Source of the DNA: Flaviramulus multivorans
Lineage (GTDB): Bacteria > Bacteroidota > Bacteroidia > Flavobacteriales > Flavobacteriaceae
Assembly (NCBI RefSeq): GCF_021728415.1
Contig: NZ_JAKKDV010000002.1
Location: forward strand, 496,001 to 560,000
Length of the DNA stretch: 64,000 nucleotides
Direction: 5' to 3'
Numbering within the stretch: the stretch's first letter is position 1; each line of letters begins with the position of its first letter. Shown here one piece after another: positions 1-8,497 of this stretch. A model generated the notes under the pieces. It saw only the letters and a list, made by a program, of their open reading frames with translations. It searched no databases and was not told the DNA's origin. A program made the position numbers and the translations under genes.

Positions 1-607
1 TACTAAGTTGTCTTGCAGACAATACCACAAACAAATTATCGGCATCATTTGGTAATGCTGAAATAAAACATGACGCACGATCGACTCCTGCATGTATTAA
101 GGTTTCATCTTCATTGGCATTTCCAATTACATACAAAACATCATCCATTTGTAAGCGCTCTTCCATCTCTCTATCCCTTTCTACAACAACAAACTTTTTT
201 TTGTAGGCCATCAATTTTTTAGCTGCCTGACGTCCATTTCTGCCATAACCACATATTACCACATGGTTTTTAAGGTTTTCAATCTTCTTTTGCATCCTTT
301 TATGTTTTATCTGTTCAATAGTGCTTTTGCTTAAAATATACTCTGTAATTATAGACAATGCATAACCCACAATAATTATACTTCCCAGAATTAAAAATAT
401 GGTAAAAATTTTAGATTTTTCATCAAGAGGAATTACCTCACCATAACCCACCGTTGTCATGGTTATAACGGTCATATACAAAGCATCAATCCAGGAATAT
501 CCAGAAATCATTTTATAGCCTACTACTCCTATAAATAGAATTATAATGAGTAAAAAAATAGCTGTGTAAATTCTGGTTCTAAAAAATCGTATTATTGGGT
601 TACTCAT
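1..607 (-). CDS. Potassium channel with RCK (TrkA-N) domain, 3' end beyond window
   Basis: Reading the minus strand from an ATG at 607 gives about 202 codons that run off the left edge. The protein starts MSNPIIRFFR, has two membrane segments flanking a pore loop with the K+ selectivity filter TVGYGE, and then a cytoplasmic Rossmann-type RCK domain opening VVICGYGRNGRQ with the GxGxxG nucleotide-binding glycines. This is the two-TM voltage-independent K+ channel architecture, likely gating potassium flux across the inner membrane in response to a bound nucleotide. Its start lies 2 bp after the stop of the upstream PspC gene, so the two are probably co-transcribed. The C-terminal part of RCK is not visible. 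Confidence 0.9.
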   Translation of the reverse strand, partial: MSNPIIRFFRTRIYTAIFLLIIILFIGVVGYKMISGYSWIDALYMTVITMTTVGYGEVIPLDEKSKIFTIFLILGSIIIVGYALSIITEYILSKSTIEQIKHKRMQKKIENLKNHVVICGYGRNGRQAAKKLMAYKKKFVVVERDREMEERLQMDDVLYVIGNANEDETLIHAGVDRASCFISALPNDADNLFVVLSARQLS

Positions 608-609
608 AA

Positions 610-837
610 TTATAAATCAAATACTGAAGAGCGCTTTGTGTAAACTAAATCTTTAATTCGCATCCAAAATGCCAAAAACAAATATAGGGCAAAACCAAAA
701 CCAACAGTAACAAAAGTTAGATACATAAAGGATGTGCGAACTACTTTTGCTCTTATACCCAACCTATCAGCAATACGTTGACAAACGTAATATCCACGTT
801 TTTGAAAATATAGCAGAAGTTTATAAAAAAAATTCAT
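610..837 (-). CDS. PspC-domain membrane protein
   Basis: A 75-residue protein of the PspC family: a short amphipathic N-terminus, the conserved block YYVCQRIADRLGIRAKVVRT, one hydrophobic segment (about residues 37-60) and a basic tail. PspC proteins sit in the inner membrane and are linked to envelope-stress responses; stand-alone short PspC proteins are common in Bacteroidota. I prefer the ATG at 837 (MNFFYK) because homologous short PspC proteins begin at this point; an upstream ATG at 852 in the same frame is also open. It directly precedes the potassium channel gene (2-bp gap), suggesting a two-gene envelope operon. Confidence 0.75.
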   Translation of the reverse strand: MNFFYKLLLYFQKRGYYVCQRIADRLGIRAKVVRTSFMYLTFVTVGFGFALYLFLAFWMRIKDLVYTKRSSVFDL

Positions 838-873
838 GCTGCAATTTAGCATTTAGTTTATTTGTTTAAAAGT

Positions 874-2145
874 TTATTTACTTAAAAGTGAATTCCCAAT
901 AGCACATTGTAAGCACTTGTTTTTATCGCAATAAAATGCTTTGAGTTGAATGAGTGCTTGGGAGTCTAATGCTGAATTTGAAACATGCTTTAAATTATTA
1001 AATGCAGTAATAATATTATTTTTCTCAGAATGAATTTCAGTACCCAATTTTATTATTAAGTCATCAATATCGTTACCTTTTTGTTTTGCATAACAGAATT
1101 TAATTGGAATAATAGTATTTATAAGCAATAAGTCTATAAACGATTTCGTCAACAATTTTACTGATGCTTTTGACTCTTTTTGGAATGTGTAATGCGTTTT
1201 CCAGAAGCTGGAAGTTGTTACTTTAAACAGTTTATAAAATTTCTCTAATGTATTTGCTTCTATCACTTTTGAAAACAAATTTTGATTTTGGCTGTATAGA
1301 CTTGCTAATTGTGATAACCTAATAGTTGGAAAATTAGGCGGTCGTAATCTAAAAAATTGAATTTGAGTAACTTGATTCTTCTCTAGTTTAAATTTTTGCT
1401 TTAAAAACTGATACTCTTTTGATAAACTTAAATAATATGGTTCTTCGATTTTCTCTTCTAGTAAACCAGATTGTCCAAGCAATAAAGCTTCTAAAGTTTG
1501 CTGGTTAGACTGTGTTTTCCTTATAATTGAAAAATCAATAGAGTTGGCAACACTTAAAAACGCTTCACCATTAACTTTTAGTCCAAAATTTTTAGCCAGC
1601 ATTTTAAACAAAACTCCTTCCCAATCATTTTTCGATTCCTCTAAAAGTGTTTCAATAGTTTTAGATTTTTGTTCTAAGCGCTCAAAATACAAGCGTTCTA
1701 ACCAATTCTTTAAAAGAAAATCATCAACAGATTTAAAATCATTCTCGCAGTTAATCCATTTGTTTTCTTTTGAAAACAGCTTTTTATAACTATTTAAAAC
1801 AGAAGTCTCAACAAAATCTCTTATTTGTAGTGTTGGTACTGGCGTGTTATTGTTTCTAAATACATCCGTATCGTGCTCCCAAACCACATGCAAAATTACA
1901 TTGTCATATGCCTTATCTTGTTCATGATTGTGTAAAAACCAATCAGACGATTTAATATGAATTTCAACATTTCCAGCCCAAAGTTGCTGATCTATTTTTA
2001 TTTGTGCATTAAAAAAATCAGGGCCTGAGTTTAGGTTGTGTTGCCCAACATTATTTACAGAAACCGCTTCATTATTAGTAGTTTTTAAATGGGTAACTTG
2101 AAATTTTTTATGTTTCCAGATGTAATGTAGAAAATCTTCTTGCAT
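874..2145 (-). CDS. DUF2851 family protein
   Basis: About 423 residues, matching the DUF2851 family found almost only in Bacteroidota. Recognisable blocks are the N-terminal MQEDFLHYIW, the NxGPDFFNAQI segment around residue 40, a GNVEIHIKSSDW stretch and a Cys-rich C-terminus (CDKNKCLQCAIG) that could bind a metal. No signal peptide or membrane segment is seen, so it is likely cytosolic. The open frame extends 11 codons upstream to 2178, but that extension (MLFYFFCYFSV) looks like translated leader, so I start at 2145. The family's function is not known to me. Confidence 0.8.
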   Translation of the reverse strand: MQEDFLHYIWKHKKFQVTHLKTTNNEAVSVNNVGQHNLNSGPDFFNAQIKIDQQLWAGNVEIHIKSSDWFLHNHEQDKAYDNVILHVVWEHDTDVFRNNNTPVPTLQIRDFVETSVLNSYKKLFSKENKWINCENDFKSVDDFLLKNWLERLYFERLEQKSKTIETLLEESKNDWEGVLFKMLAKNFGLKVNGEAFLSVANSIDFSIIRKTQSNQQTLEALLLGQSGLLEEKIEEPYYLSLSKEYQFLKQKFKLEKNQVTQIQFFRLRPPNFPTIRLSQLASLYSQNQNLFSKVIEANTLEKFYKLFKVTTSSFWKTHYTFQKESKASVKLLTKSFIDLLLINTIIPIKFCYAKQKGNDIDDLIIKLGTEIHSEKNNIITAFNNLKHVSNSALDSQALIQLKAFYCDKNKCLQCAIGNSLLSK

Positions 2146-2258
2146 CACACTAAAATAGCAAAAGAAATAAAACAGCAAGCTTGATTTTATGTAAAAAAAA
2201 GGATAACTTCGTTTACCTACCTATTATATATTATAACATGTTATTTTAAGCCATTATA

Positions 2259-3290
2259 ATGCGTAATATCAACAAAACAATAAACATTTCAAAAAACCTC
2301 ATCATATTTGGGGTGCCCTTGTTGATTATCGGGCTGATGGTACTAATTGTTAATTCATCTATTTTTAAAATCAATCCTACCGTATTATCAATTGGTGTAA
2401 CGTTTGATTTGCTACTAACTGTTCCTTTGATGTATTTATTACTCATTAGAAAAACTAATATTCCAAAAACAACAGTGATTCCTTTATTAATTTTAAGTAT
2501 CATCATTTGCACACTTATACTTCCTACAGAAAATCAATATTATCTTAATCTATTTAAAACTTGGGTATTGCCTATTGTTGAAATTTCCGTTCTATCCTAC
2601 GTAATCTATAATGTTAGAAAAGGCATTAAACGTTATAAATTAAATAAAACGGATTCCTTTGATTTTTTTACGACCTTAAAACAAACTTGTTATGAATTGC
2701 TCCCAAAAGGAATTGTAATGCCCATTGTTACAGAAATAGCCGTTTTTTATTACGGGTTTATTTATTGGAAAAAAAGATACTTAAAAAACAATGAATTTTC
2801 CTATCACAAAAACAGCGGAACCATAGCACTGTTGCTTGCAATTATTTTAATAGTAGCTGTTGAAACTTTTGTGTTGCATATACTACTTATAAAGTGGAGC
2901 AGTATAGCTGCTTGGATTTTAACATTTTTAAGTATTTATTCTGGTATTCAAATTCTAGGATTCCTGAAATCCATTTTAAAAAGGCCCATATCAATTGAAA
3001 GGAACAAACTATATCTTCGATATGGAATTATGACTGAAACAACAATTGATTTAAGAGATATTGACACTATAGAAATTTCATCAAAAGATATAGAACTAAA
3101 TAAAGACACCCGAAAATTATCAATTTTAGGTGCTTTGGAAAGTCATAATATTATAATTCACTTAAAAAAAGAAAATGAGTTGATTGGGCTTTATGGGATA
3201 AAAAGAAAGTATAAAAACATAGCACTATACATTGATGATAAAATCAAATTTGAAAATCAAATAACTCAGGGTTTACAACAGTTGGCTTAG
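2259..3290 (+). CDS. Polytopic membrane protein of unknown function
   Basis: A 343-residue protein with about seven or eight hydrophobic segments over residues 1-235, followed by a soluble C-terminal domain of about 100 residues (starting near KRPISIERNKLYLRYG). That tail is rich in short alternating strands and resembles a bacterial PH-like domain, which is my inference and not a firm assignment. It is divergently oriented to the DUF2851 gene across about 110 bp that must carry both promoters. I do not recognise a characterised family. Confidence 0.6.
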   Translation: MRNINKTINISKNLIIFGVPLLIIGLMVLIVNSSIFKINPTVLSIGVTFDLLLTVPLMYLLLIRKTNIPKTTVIPLLILSIIICTLILPTENQYYLNLFKTWVLPIVEISVLSYVIYNVRKGIKRYKLNKTDSFDFFTTLKQTCYELLPKGIVMPIVTEIAVFYYGFIYWKKRYLKNNEFSYHKNSGTIALLLAIILIVAVETFVLHILLIKWSSIAAWILTFLSIYSGIQILGFLKSILKRPISIERNKLYLRYGIMTETTIDLRDIDTIEISSKDIELNKDTRKLSILGALESHNIIIHLKKENELIGLYGIKRKYKNIALYIDDKIKFENQITQGLQQLA

Positions 3291-3343
3291 AGTTTATTCC
3301 TTTCAAAAAATGTTTTACTAAAAAAAATGAATTCATAAAAATA

Positions 3344-4168
3344 ATGAAAACTAATATCATCTACTTTTTTATAATCTCTGCTTTCATTGCTTGTAAACAA
3401 ACAACACAAGACACATCAGAATCTGGTGAACAATCAAAAAACGTCATTGAGTATTCAGAAATTATTGATTTAAGTTATGAGTTTTCTGAAGAAACTATTT
3501 ATTGGGTTACAGCAAAACAGTTTAAACTCGATACTGTTTTTAATGGACAAACAGATAAGGGTTTTTACTATTCTGCATACAATTTTACTACGGCAGAACA
3601 TGGAGGCACTCATATTGATGCGCCTATTCATTTTTCTAAAAATAGTGAAACGGTTGACCAAATACCTTTAAAAAACCTAGTTGCACCAGCCATCAAAATT
3701 GATGTTTCAACTAAAGCCTTAAATAACCCTGATTATCAAATTACGGTTGAAGATTTAACACAATGGGAAGCAAAAGAAGATATGCAAATACCGAATGGGA
3801 GTATTGTGTTATTACATACTGGGTTTTCTAGCTTTTATCCTGATGTTGTAAAATATTTAGGTACTAATCAACGCGGTGAAGAGGCTGTAAAGCTTTTACA
3901 TTTTCCAGGGCTATCACCAGAAGCTGCACAATGGTTGGTTACTAATAGAAACATTAACGCCATTGGAATTGACACTGCGAGTATTGATTATGGTCAATCT
4001 CAGCATTTTGGAAGTCATGTAAATTTGATGTCTAAAAATATTTCGGCGTTTGAAAACTTAACCAACCTTGACAAGCTACCTAATAAAGGATTTTACATTG
4101 TAGCGTTACCCATGAAAATCAAAGGAGGCTCTGGTGCACCTTTGCGTATTGTGGCTTTATTGAAATAA
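3344..4168 (+). CDS. Cyclase family lipoprotein (KynB-like metal-dependent hydrolase)
   Basis: This 274-residue protein carries the signature HGGTHIDAP near residue 88, the metal-binding motif of the cyclase/kynurenine formamidase (KynB) superfamily. The further conserved regions LLHTGFS and GIDTASIDYG complete the fold. The start MKTNIIYFFIISAFIACK is a short lipoprotein signal with Cys17 as the acylation site, so unlike cytosolic KynB it should sit in the periplasm or on the outer membrane. No kynurenine-pathway neighbours are present, so the substrate is open; hydrolysis of an amide or cyclic ester is the family expectation. It ends 7 bp before the DUF2721 gene, suggesting co-transcription. 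Confidence 0.85.
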   Translation: MKTNIIYFFIISAFIACKQTTQDTSESGEQSKNVIEYSEIIDLSYEFSEETIYWVTAKQFKLDTVFNGQTDKGFYYSAYNFTTAEHGGTHIDAPIHFSKNSETVDQIPLKNLVAPAIKIDVSTKALNNPDYQITVEDLTQWEAKEDMQIPNGSIVLLHTGFSSFYPDVVKYLGTNQRGEEAVKLLHFPGLSPEAAQWLVTNRNINAIGIDTASIDYGQSQHFGSHVNLMSKNISAFENLTNLDKLPNKGFYIVALPMKIKGGSGAPLRIVALLK

Positions 4169-4175
4169 CAAAAAT

Positions 4176-4571
4176 ATGGAACAACTAACCTTAACAACTC
4201 CAGCCTTATTGTTTTCGGCTATTTCATTAATTATGCTTGCGTATACCAATAGGTTCTTAGCTTATGCATCGGTAATACGGAGTTTGCACGACAAGTATAA
4301 AAAAGAAAAAGATTCTATTTTAATAGCTCAAATAAAAAATATAAAGCAACGCTTATATTTAACACGCTCCATGCAAATTTTTGGTATTAGTAGTTTACTA
4401 TTATGTGTTTTAACAATGCTATTAATTTACATTCAACAACATATTATTGCAGTTTGGGTTTTTGGTTTAGCATTACTTTTATTAATAATTTCTTTAGGGT
4501 TATTAATTGTTGAAATACAAATTTCTGTAAAAGCATTAGAGCATCATATTAGTGATATTGAGAACAGTTAA
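4176..4571 (+). CDS. DUF2721 membrane protein
   Basis: 131 residues matching DUF2721: an N-terminal hydrophobic segment with LTTPALLFSAISLIMLAYTNRFLA, a charged cytoplasmic stretch (SLHDKYKKEKDS...NIKQRL), then two more membrane helices over residues 70-115 and a charged tail. Small inner-membrane proteins of this family are widespread and uncharacterised. It follows the cyclase lipoprotein by 7 bp and is probably in the same transcript. Confidence 0.8.
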   Translation: MEQLTLTTPALLFSAISLIMLAYTNRFLAYASVIRSLHDKYKKEKDSILIAQIKNIKQRLYLTRSMQIFGISSLLLCVLTMLLIYIQQHIIAVWVFGLALLLLIISLGLLIVEIQISVKALEHHISDIENS

Positions 4572-4612
4572 TATGTTTTTTAAATTTCTTTACTTGTTGA
4601 ATTAACTGAATT

Positions 4613-5386
4613 ATGGCATACAAAAAGTTGAAATATTGGTTTGACAAAAATCTAGCAGAATTAATATCACAAAAGCTAAAAGCAAATGGAACGAATTTCA
4701 ACGAAGAAGATTTTATTAAAAGTATTGATAGAAATGTTGTTGATTTAGAGTTAAAAGACCGAGTTGAATTGATTGCGGATGAATTGTACTTAAGACTTGA
4801 TAAAGACTACAAAAAGGGAATAGTAAAACTCATGGATATTTTAGGTCCAGAAAACGAAAAAGAAACAGGAATGTTTACTGAGTTTTATTGGATAATGCCA
4901 ATAGCAAAATATGTTGAAAAATATGGGTTGAACGATTTTGAAATTTCCATGATTGCCATTGAAAAAATCACTAAGCGCAATACTGGTGAATACACTATTC
5001 GACCATTTATTGAAAAAGACCTTAAAAAAACCATGCAACAAATGATGATTTGGTCTGTTAACCCCAACAAACATGTTAGGAGATTATCCAGTGAAGGTGT
5101 TAGACCTAGGTTACCTTGGGCGAAGAAACTAGATATCTTCATTGAAAATCCTAAACCTATAATTCCAATTTTAAACAATTTAAAAGACGACCCGTCAAAA
5201 TACATTCAAAAATCAGTCGCTAACTGCATCAATGATATTTTTAAGGATAATTATGATGTTGGAAAAGAATTGATTGAATCTTGGAATGGAAAACAAATAA
5301 GTAAAGAAAGAAAATGGATTATTAAACACGCCCTGCGAAATCTTTTAAAAGAAAATAATAATTGGGCTATTGAAATGACCAATTAA
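4613..5386 (+). CDS. DNA alkylation repair protein (AlkD-like HEAT repeats)
   Basis: 257 residues, wholly helical, resembling the AlkC/AlkD group of HEAT-repeat DNA glycosylases that excise N3/N7-alkylated purines. Visible features are repeated helix pairs, the segment MIWSVNPNKHVRRLSSEGVRPRLPW and a following block on paired residues (NLKDDPSKYIQKSVANCIND) typical of this family. No signal peptide is seen, as expected for a DNA repair enzyme. It stands about 40 bp downstream of the DUF2721 gene and may use its own promoter. Exact substrate range cannot be read from sequence. Confidence 0.8.
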   Translation: MAYKKLKYWFDKNLAELISQKLKANGTNFNEEDFIKSIDRNVVDLELKDRVELIADELYLRLDKDYKKGIVKLMDILGPENEKETGMFTEFYWIMPIAKYVEKYGLNDFEISMIAIEKITKRNTGEYTIRPFIEKDLKKTMQQMMIWSVNPNKHVRRLSSEGVRPRLPWAKKLDIFIENPKPIIPILNNLKDDPSKYIQKSVANCINDIFKDNYDVGKELIESWNGKQISKERKWIIKHALRNLLKENNNWAIEMTN

Positions 5387-5446
5387 AAGTACCTATTAAC
5401 TGACAGCTTTAAACCAGCAAAACCATATATCTTAAATTTACTTTTA

Positions 5447-6805
5447 TTACAACGCACTGATAATATCGTACTTGGTAATTATCTGATAATTGTCATCATC
5501 AAGTTTTACTAAAACCGCATTATTATCTCTACTAAATAGCTTTGAAATATCATCAACCGACGTGTTTTTATTTACTATTGGAAACGGTTTATGCATCACA
5601 TCTTTTATAGGTAAATCTGAAATATCTTTGTTTTCAATATACTTTCGTAATAAGTCTGCCTCATCAATTGCACCTACAAATCCCGTAGAATCTTCAACTG
5701 GTATTTGCGAAATTTTATAGGTTTTCATTCGCTCGATAGCATGCATCACCAATTCTTCAGTTTTCACCGTTATTAAATTTTGGTTGCCCGAAGCTTTTAC
5801 TAAATGTTCAGCAGTTGTTTTTTCATCGTCAATAAATCCGCGTTCTCGCATCCACTCTTCATTAAACATTTTACCCACGTATCGGCTTCCGTGGTCGTGA
5901 AAAAGTACAACAACAACATCGTCCTTAGTAAATTGCTCTTTTAATTGTAAAACACCTTTTATTGCAGAACCTGCAGAGTTGCCTAGGAAAAAACCTTCTT
6001 CTTTGGCTAACTTTTGAGTATAAATAGCCGCATCTTTATCGGTTACTTTTGTAAAACCGTCTATAATACTAAAATCAACATTTTTTGGTAAAATATCTTC
6101 CCCAATACCTTCGGTGATGTATGGATAGATTTCGTTTTCATCAAAAATACCTGTTTCATGATATTTTTTAAATACACTACCATAGGTATCAACACCCCAA
6201 ACTTTAATATTTGGGTTTTGCTCTTTTAAGTATTTTCCAACTCCCGAAATAGTTCCGCCTGTACCTACTCCAACAACAAAATGTGTCACTTTACCATCGG
6301 TTTGCTTCCAGATTTCAGGACCTGTAGTTTCATAATGAGCCGCAGCATTACTTGGATTATCGTATTGATTTACATACCATGAATTGGGCGTTTCTTCACT
6401 TAATCGTTTTGAAACAGAATAGTAACTTCTAGGATCAGTTGGCTCAACGTTGGTTGGACACACTACTACTTTAGCTCCTACTGCCCTAAGTATGTCCATT
6501 TTTTCTTTGGATTGTTTATCACTGATTACAAACACGCATTTGTAACCTTTTACAATAGCTGCTAGCGCTAAACCCATACCTGTATTGCCTGAAGTACCTT
6601 CGATGATGGTTCCTCCGGGTTTTAAACGTCCGTCGGCTTCAGCATCTTCAATCATTTTAAGCGCCATTCGGTCTTTTGTAGAGTTTCCAGGGTTAAAGGT
6701 TTCGTATTTTGCCAATACTAAACAGGGCAAATCTTTTGTAAGTTTATTGAGTTTTACTAAAGGAGTATTTCCGATAGTTTCAAGTATGTTTTTAGCGTAA
6801 TTCAT
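5447..6805 (-). CDS. Cystathionine beta-synthase-type PLP enzyme with tandem CBS domains
   Basis: The N-terminal 320 residues are a fold-type II PLP enzyme of the cysteine synthase/CBS family: NPGNSTKDRMAL contains the Schiff-base lysine, EGTSGNTGMGLA is the substrate loop and GVGTGGTISG binds the PLP phosphate. The last 120 residues form a CBS-domain pair (TVKTEELVMHAIERM and DVMHKPFPIV). The layout matches cystathionine beta-synthase, which joins serine (or O-acetylserine) and homocysteine, with CBS domains as regulatory modules. The open frame begins at 6814 (MHD), but a TAnnTTTG-like box (TATTTTTG) on the minus strand overlaps that ATG at 6812-6819, so I prefer the ATG at 6805 (MNYAKNILETIGNTPLV), the usual family start. 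Confidence 0.88.
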   Translation of the reverse strand: MNYAKNILETIGNTPLVKLNKLTKDLPCLVLAKYETFNPGNSTKDRMALKMIEDAEADGRLKPGGTIIEGTSGNTGMGLALAAIVKGYKCVFVISDKQSKEKMDILRAVGAKVVVCPTNVEPTDPRSYYSVSKRLSEETPNSWYVNQYDNPSNAAAHYETTGPEIWKQTDGKVTHFVVGVGTGGTISGVGKYLKEQNPNIKVWGVDTYGSVFKKYHETGIFDENEIYPYITEGIGEDILPKNVDFSIIDGFTKVTDKDAAIYTQKLAKEEGFFLGNSAGSAIKGVLQLKEQFTKDDVVVVLFHDHGSRYVGKMFNEEWMRERGFIDDEKTTAEHLVKASGNQNLITVKTEELVMHAIERMKTYKISQIPVEDSTGFVGAIDEADLLRKYIENKDISDLPIKDVMHKPFPIVNKNTSVDDISKLFSRDNNAVLVKLDDDNYQIITKYDIISAL

Positions 6806-6952
6806 ATCGTGCAAAAATACATAATTGATTTAAAAAACCTGTATTTGTTATGAATATTTAAGCAAAAACAGCCTTTTGTTATCGAATTTATTAATCACTT
6901 CATCGTTTGTCTCCCCCATTAATCTTCAAAAAGGTTCTTTTAGTCCAAAAAA

Positions 6953-6984
6953 TTTAATATCCTTTTATAAACACTTTATGTTTG
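6953..6984 (+). promoter_or_regulatory. Bacteroidota-type promoter for the CH-motif peptide
   Basis: The sequence has TTTA at 6953-6956, a 20-nt spacer, and TATGTTTG at 6977-6984, fitting the established -33 TTTG / -7 TAnnTTTG consensus of Bacteroidota. The -7 box ends 24 nt before the ATG at 7009. It also shows that a TTG start at 6982 inside the box is unlikely. Confidence 0.5.
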
Positions 6985-7008
6985 TCATGTAACCCAAATA
7001 CTTTTATT

Positions 7009-7203
7009 ATGAAAACAAAATCTTTTATTACAGGTCTAATAACCATAGGTTTAATTGCTAGTCTTTCCGCTTTCAAAGTAGATATTTGCCATAATGTAGA
7101 TAACAATCCACATGTCATTAATGTCTCATTACCTGCAGCGGCAATGCATCTTATAAAACATGAAGGTGATAGATTAGGAAGTTGTGTTGTCTATGGTCGT
7201 TAA
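7009..7203 (+). CDS. Small exported protein with a CH...HL-GD-GxC motif
   Basis: A 64-residue protein with a Sec-type signal (MKTKSFITGLITIGLIASLSA) and a mature part of about 43 residues. The mature part contains CHNVDNNPHVINV, then AAAMHLIKHEGDRLGSC. This matches a recurrent exported motif of the form CHxP...(A)xxxHLxHGDxLGxC seen in many bacterial secreted proteins. The two Cys and the His residues could form a disulfide or metal site; that is inference. It has its own promoter and terminator, so it is monocistronic. The longer reading from TTG at 6982 would place the start in the -7 box. Function unknown. Confidence 0.65.
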   Translation: MKTKSFITGLITIGLIASLSAFKVDICHNVDNNPHVINVSLPAAAMHLIKHEGDRLGSCVVYGR

Positions 7204-7219
7204 CAAATTAAATATAACA

Positions 7220-7254
7220 AAAGCCGTAAATTCTTAATTTGCGGCTTTTTTTTT
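7220..7254. terminator. Bidirectional intrinsic terminator
   Basis: A stem AAGCCGTAAAT / ATTTGCGGCTT with a 4-5 nt loop is followed by a run of nine T on the plus strand, with an A-run on the left side. It sits between the small exported protein and the convergent permease gene, whose stop falls inside the T-run. It can terminate both. Confidence 0.8.
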
Positions 7255-8488
7255 AATCGAAACGAATTGCTTTTACAGGAGAAATTTTTGTGATGATGTA
7301 TGAAGGTATTAAAAGCATAAGAAGGCAAAGAATAAGGGTGCCTAAATTCAATGCCAAAATGTAACCGAAGCTTATATAAACCGGTGCCTCGGTAACGTAA
7401 TATACACTGGGGTCTAATGGAAAAAGTTTAAAATACTTTTGCGCTAAAAGTAGGCTTAAACCTAACAAATTACCCCAAAACAGACCTAATAAAATAAGGT
7501 AGGACGCATTGTAAATAAAGAGTTTACGGATGCTCCAATTGTTACTACCAAGTGCTTTTAAAATCCCAATCATTTGCGTGCGCTCTAATATTAAAACTAA
7601 AAGCGCGGTTATCATATTTATGCCCGCTACCAGTATCATAATACCTATAATCCCATAAATGTTTTTATCGAAGATTTTTATCCATTCGAAAATGGAATAA
7701 TACTTATCGGTAATAGTTTGTGTGTTTAATGTTGATGGCGTGTTTTGATAGATTTCAACGCCCTTTTTTTCTATTTCATTATAATCGTTTAAAAACACTT
7801 CAAAGCTTCCTATTTGATCGTCTTCCCAATTATTAATACGCTGAATATGCCTAATATCGCCTATTAAATAGCTAGCATCAAAATCTTGAAAACCTGAATT
7901 GTAAATGCCTACAATATTATACTTTATGATGTTTGGAAGTTTCTCGGGGTCGTCTTTTGCAAAAACCATTTGAAACGTATCCCCTAATTTAAAATGTAAT
8001 CGGTTTGCTAAATATGAGGATATTAATACTTCTTCGTTTCGTTTTTTAGAGTAATCTGGTAAACGCCCTTCTTTTATAAACTCTTTGAAATAATCCCAGT
8101 TATAATCGGACCCAACACCTTTTAAATAAACTCCTTCAAAGTCAGTTTCGGTACGAATGACACCAAATTTAGAAGCAACGGCTTGAATATGACTAATCCC
8201 ATCTACTGATTTGAACTCTGGGTAAAACTCTTGATTTTTTGAAATGGGTAATCCACTTTCTTGAGAACTGTTGCTATCGTATTTTGTAATAGTAACATGC
8301 CCATTAAACGCCACAACTTTATCGCGTATTTTTTGTTGCAAACCAATGCCTGTTGCAATAGCAACCATCATAACTATCATACCAATAGCAATAGCAGTAA
8401 TACCAATTTTTATTATTGGTGCTGATATACTACTTTTATACGCCTTACTACCAATTATGCGTTTAGCTATAAAAAACTCGAAATTCAA
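7253..8488 (-). CDS. LolC/LolE-like ABC transporter permease
   Basis: 411 residues with the MacB/FtsX layout. There is an N-terminal cytoplasmic lead (MNFEFFIAKRII), a first membrane helix at about 25-50, a large periplasmic domain (about 55-270), and three C-terminal helices including GIMILVAGINMITALLVLILERTQMIGILKALGS, the FtsX-domain signature. This is the permease that extracts lipoproteins from the inner membrane with LolD. The ATP-binding partner is not adjacent. The start at 8488 leaves only 9 bp to the divergent DUF1343 gene. Confidence 0.88.
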   Translation of the reverse strand: MNFEFFIAKRIIGSKAYKSSISAPIIKIGITAIAIGMIVMMVAIATGIGLQQKIRDKVVAFNGHVTITKYDSNSSQESGLPISKNQEFYPEFKSVDGISHIQAVASKFGVIRTETDFEGVYLKGVGSDYNWDYFKEFIKEGRLPDYSKKRNEEVLISSYLANRLHFKLGDTFQMVFAKDDPEKLPNIIKYNIVGIYNSGFQDFDASYLIGDIRHIQRINNWEDDQIGSFEVFLNDYNEIEKKGVEIYQNTPSTLNTQTITDKYYSIFEWIKIFDKNIYGIIGIMILVAGINMITALLVLILERTQMIGILKALGSNNWSIRKLFIYNASYLILLGLFWGNLLGLSLLLAQKYFKLFPLDPSVYYVTEAPVYISFGYILALNLGTLILCLLMLLIPSYIITKISPVKAIRFD

Positions 8489-8497
8489 ATTATCAAA

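Noticed and set aside
1544-1789. Plus-strand open frame of 81 codons inside the DUF2851 gene
   Set aside because: Shadow of the DUF2851 coding strand; no start context or family match. The same holds for other opposite-strand frames in the GH3, LamG and TypA genes.
6812-6819. TATTTTTG on the minus strand as promoter of the CBS-type gene
   Set aside because: It matches TAnnTTTG but no -33 box is seen and it would leave almost no leader before the ATG at 6805; used only as a hint about the start.
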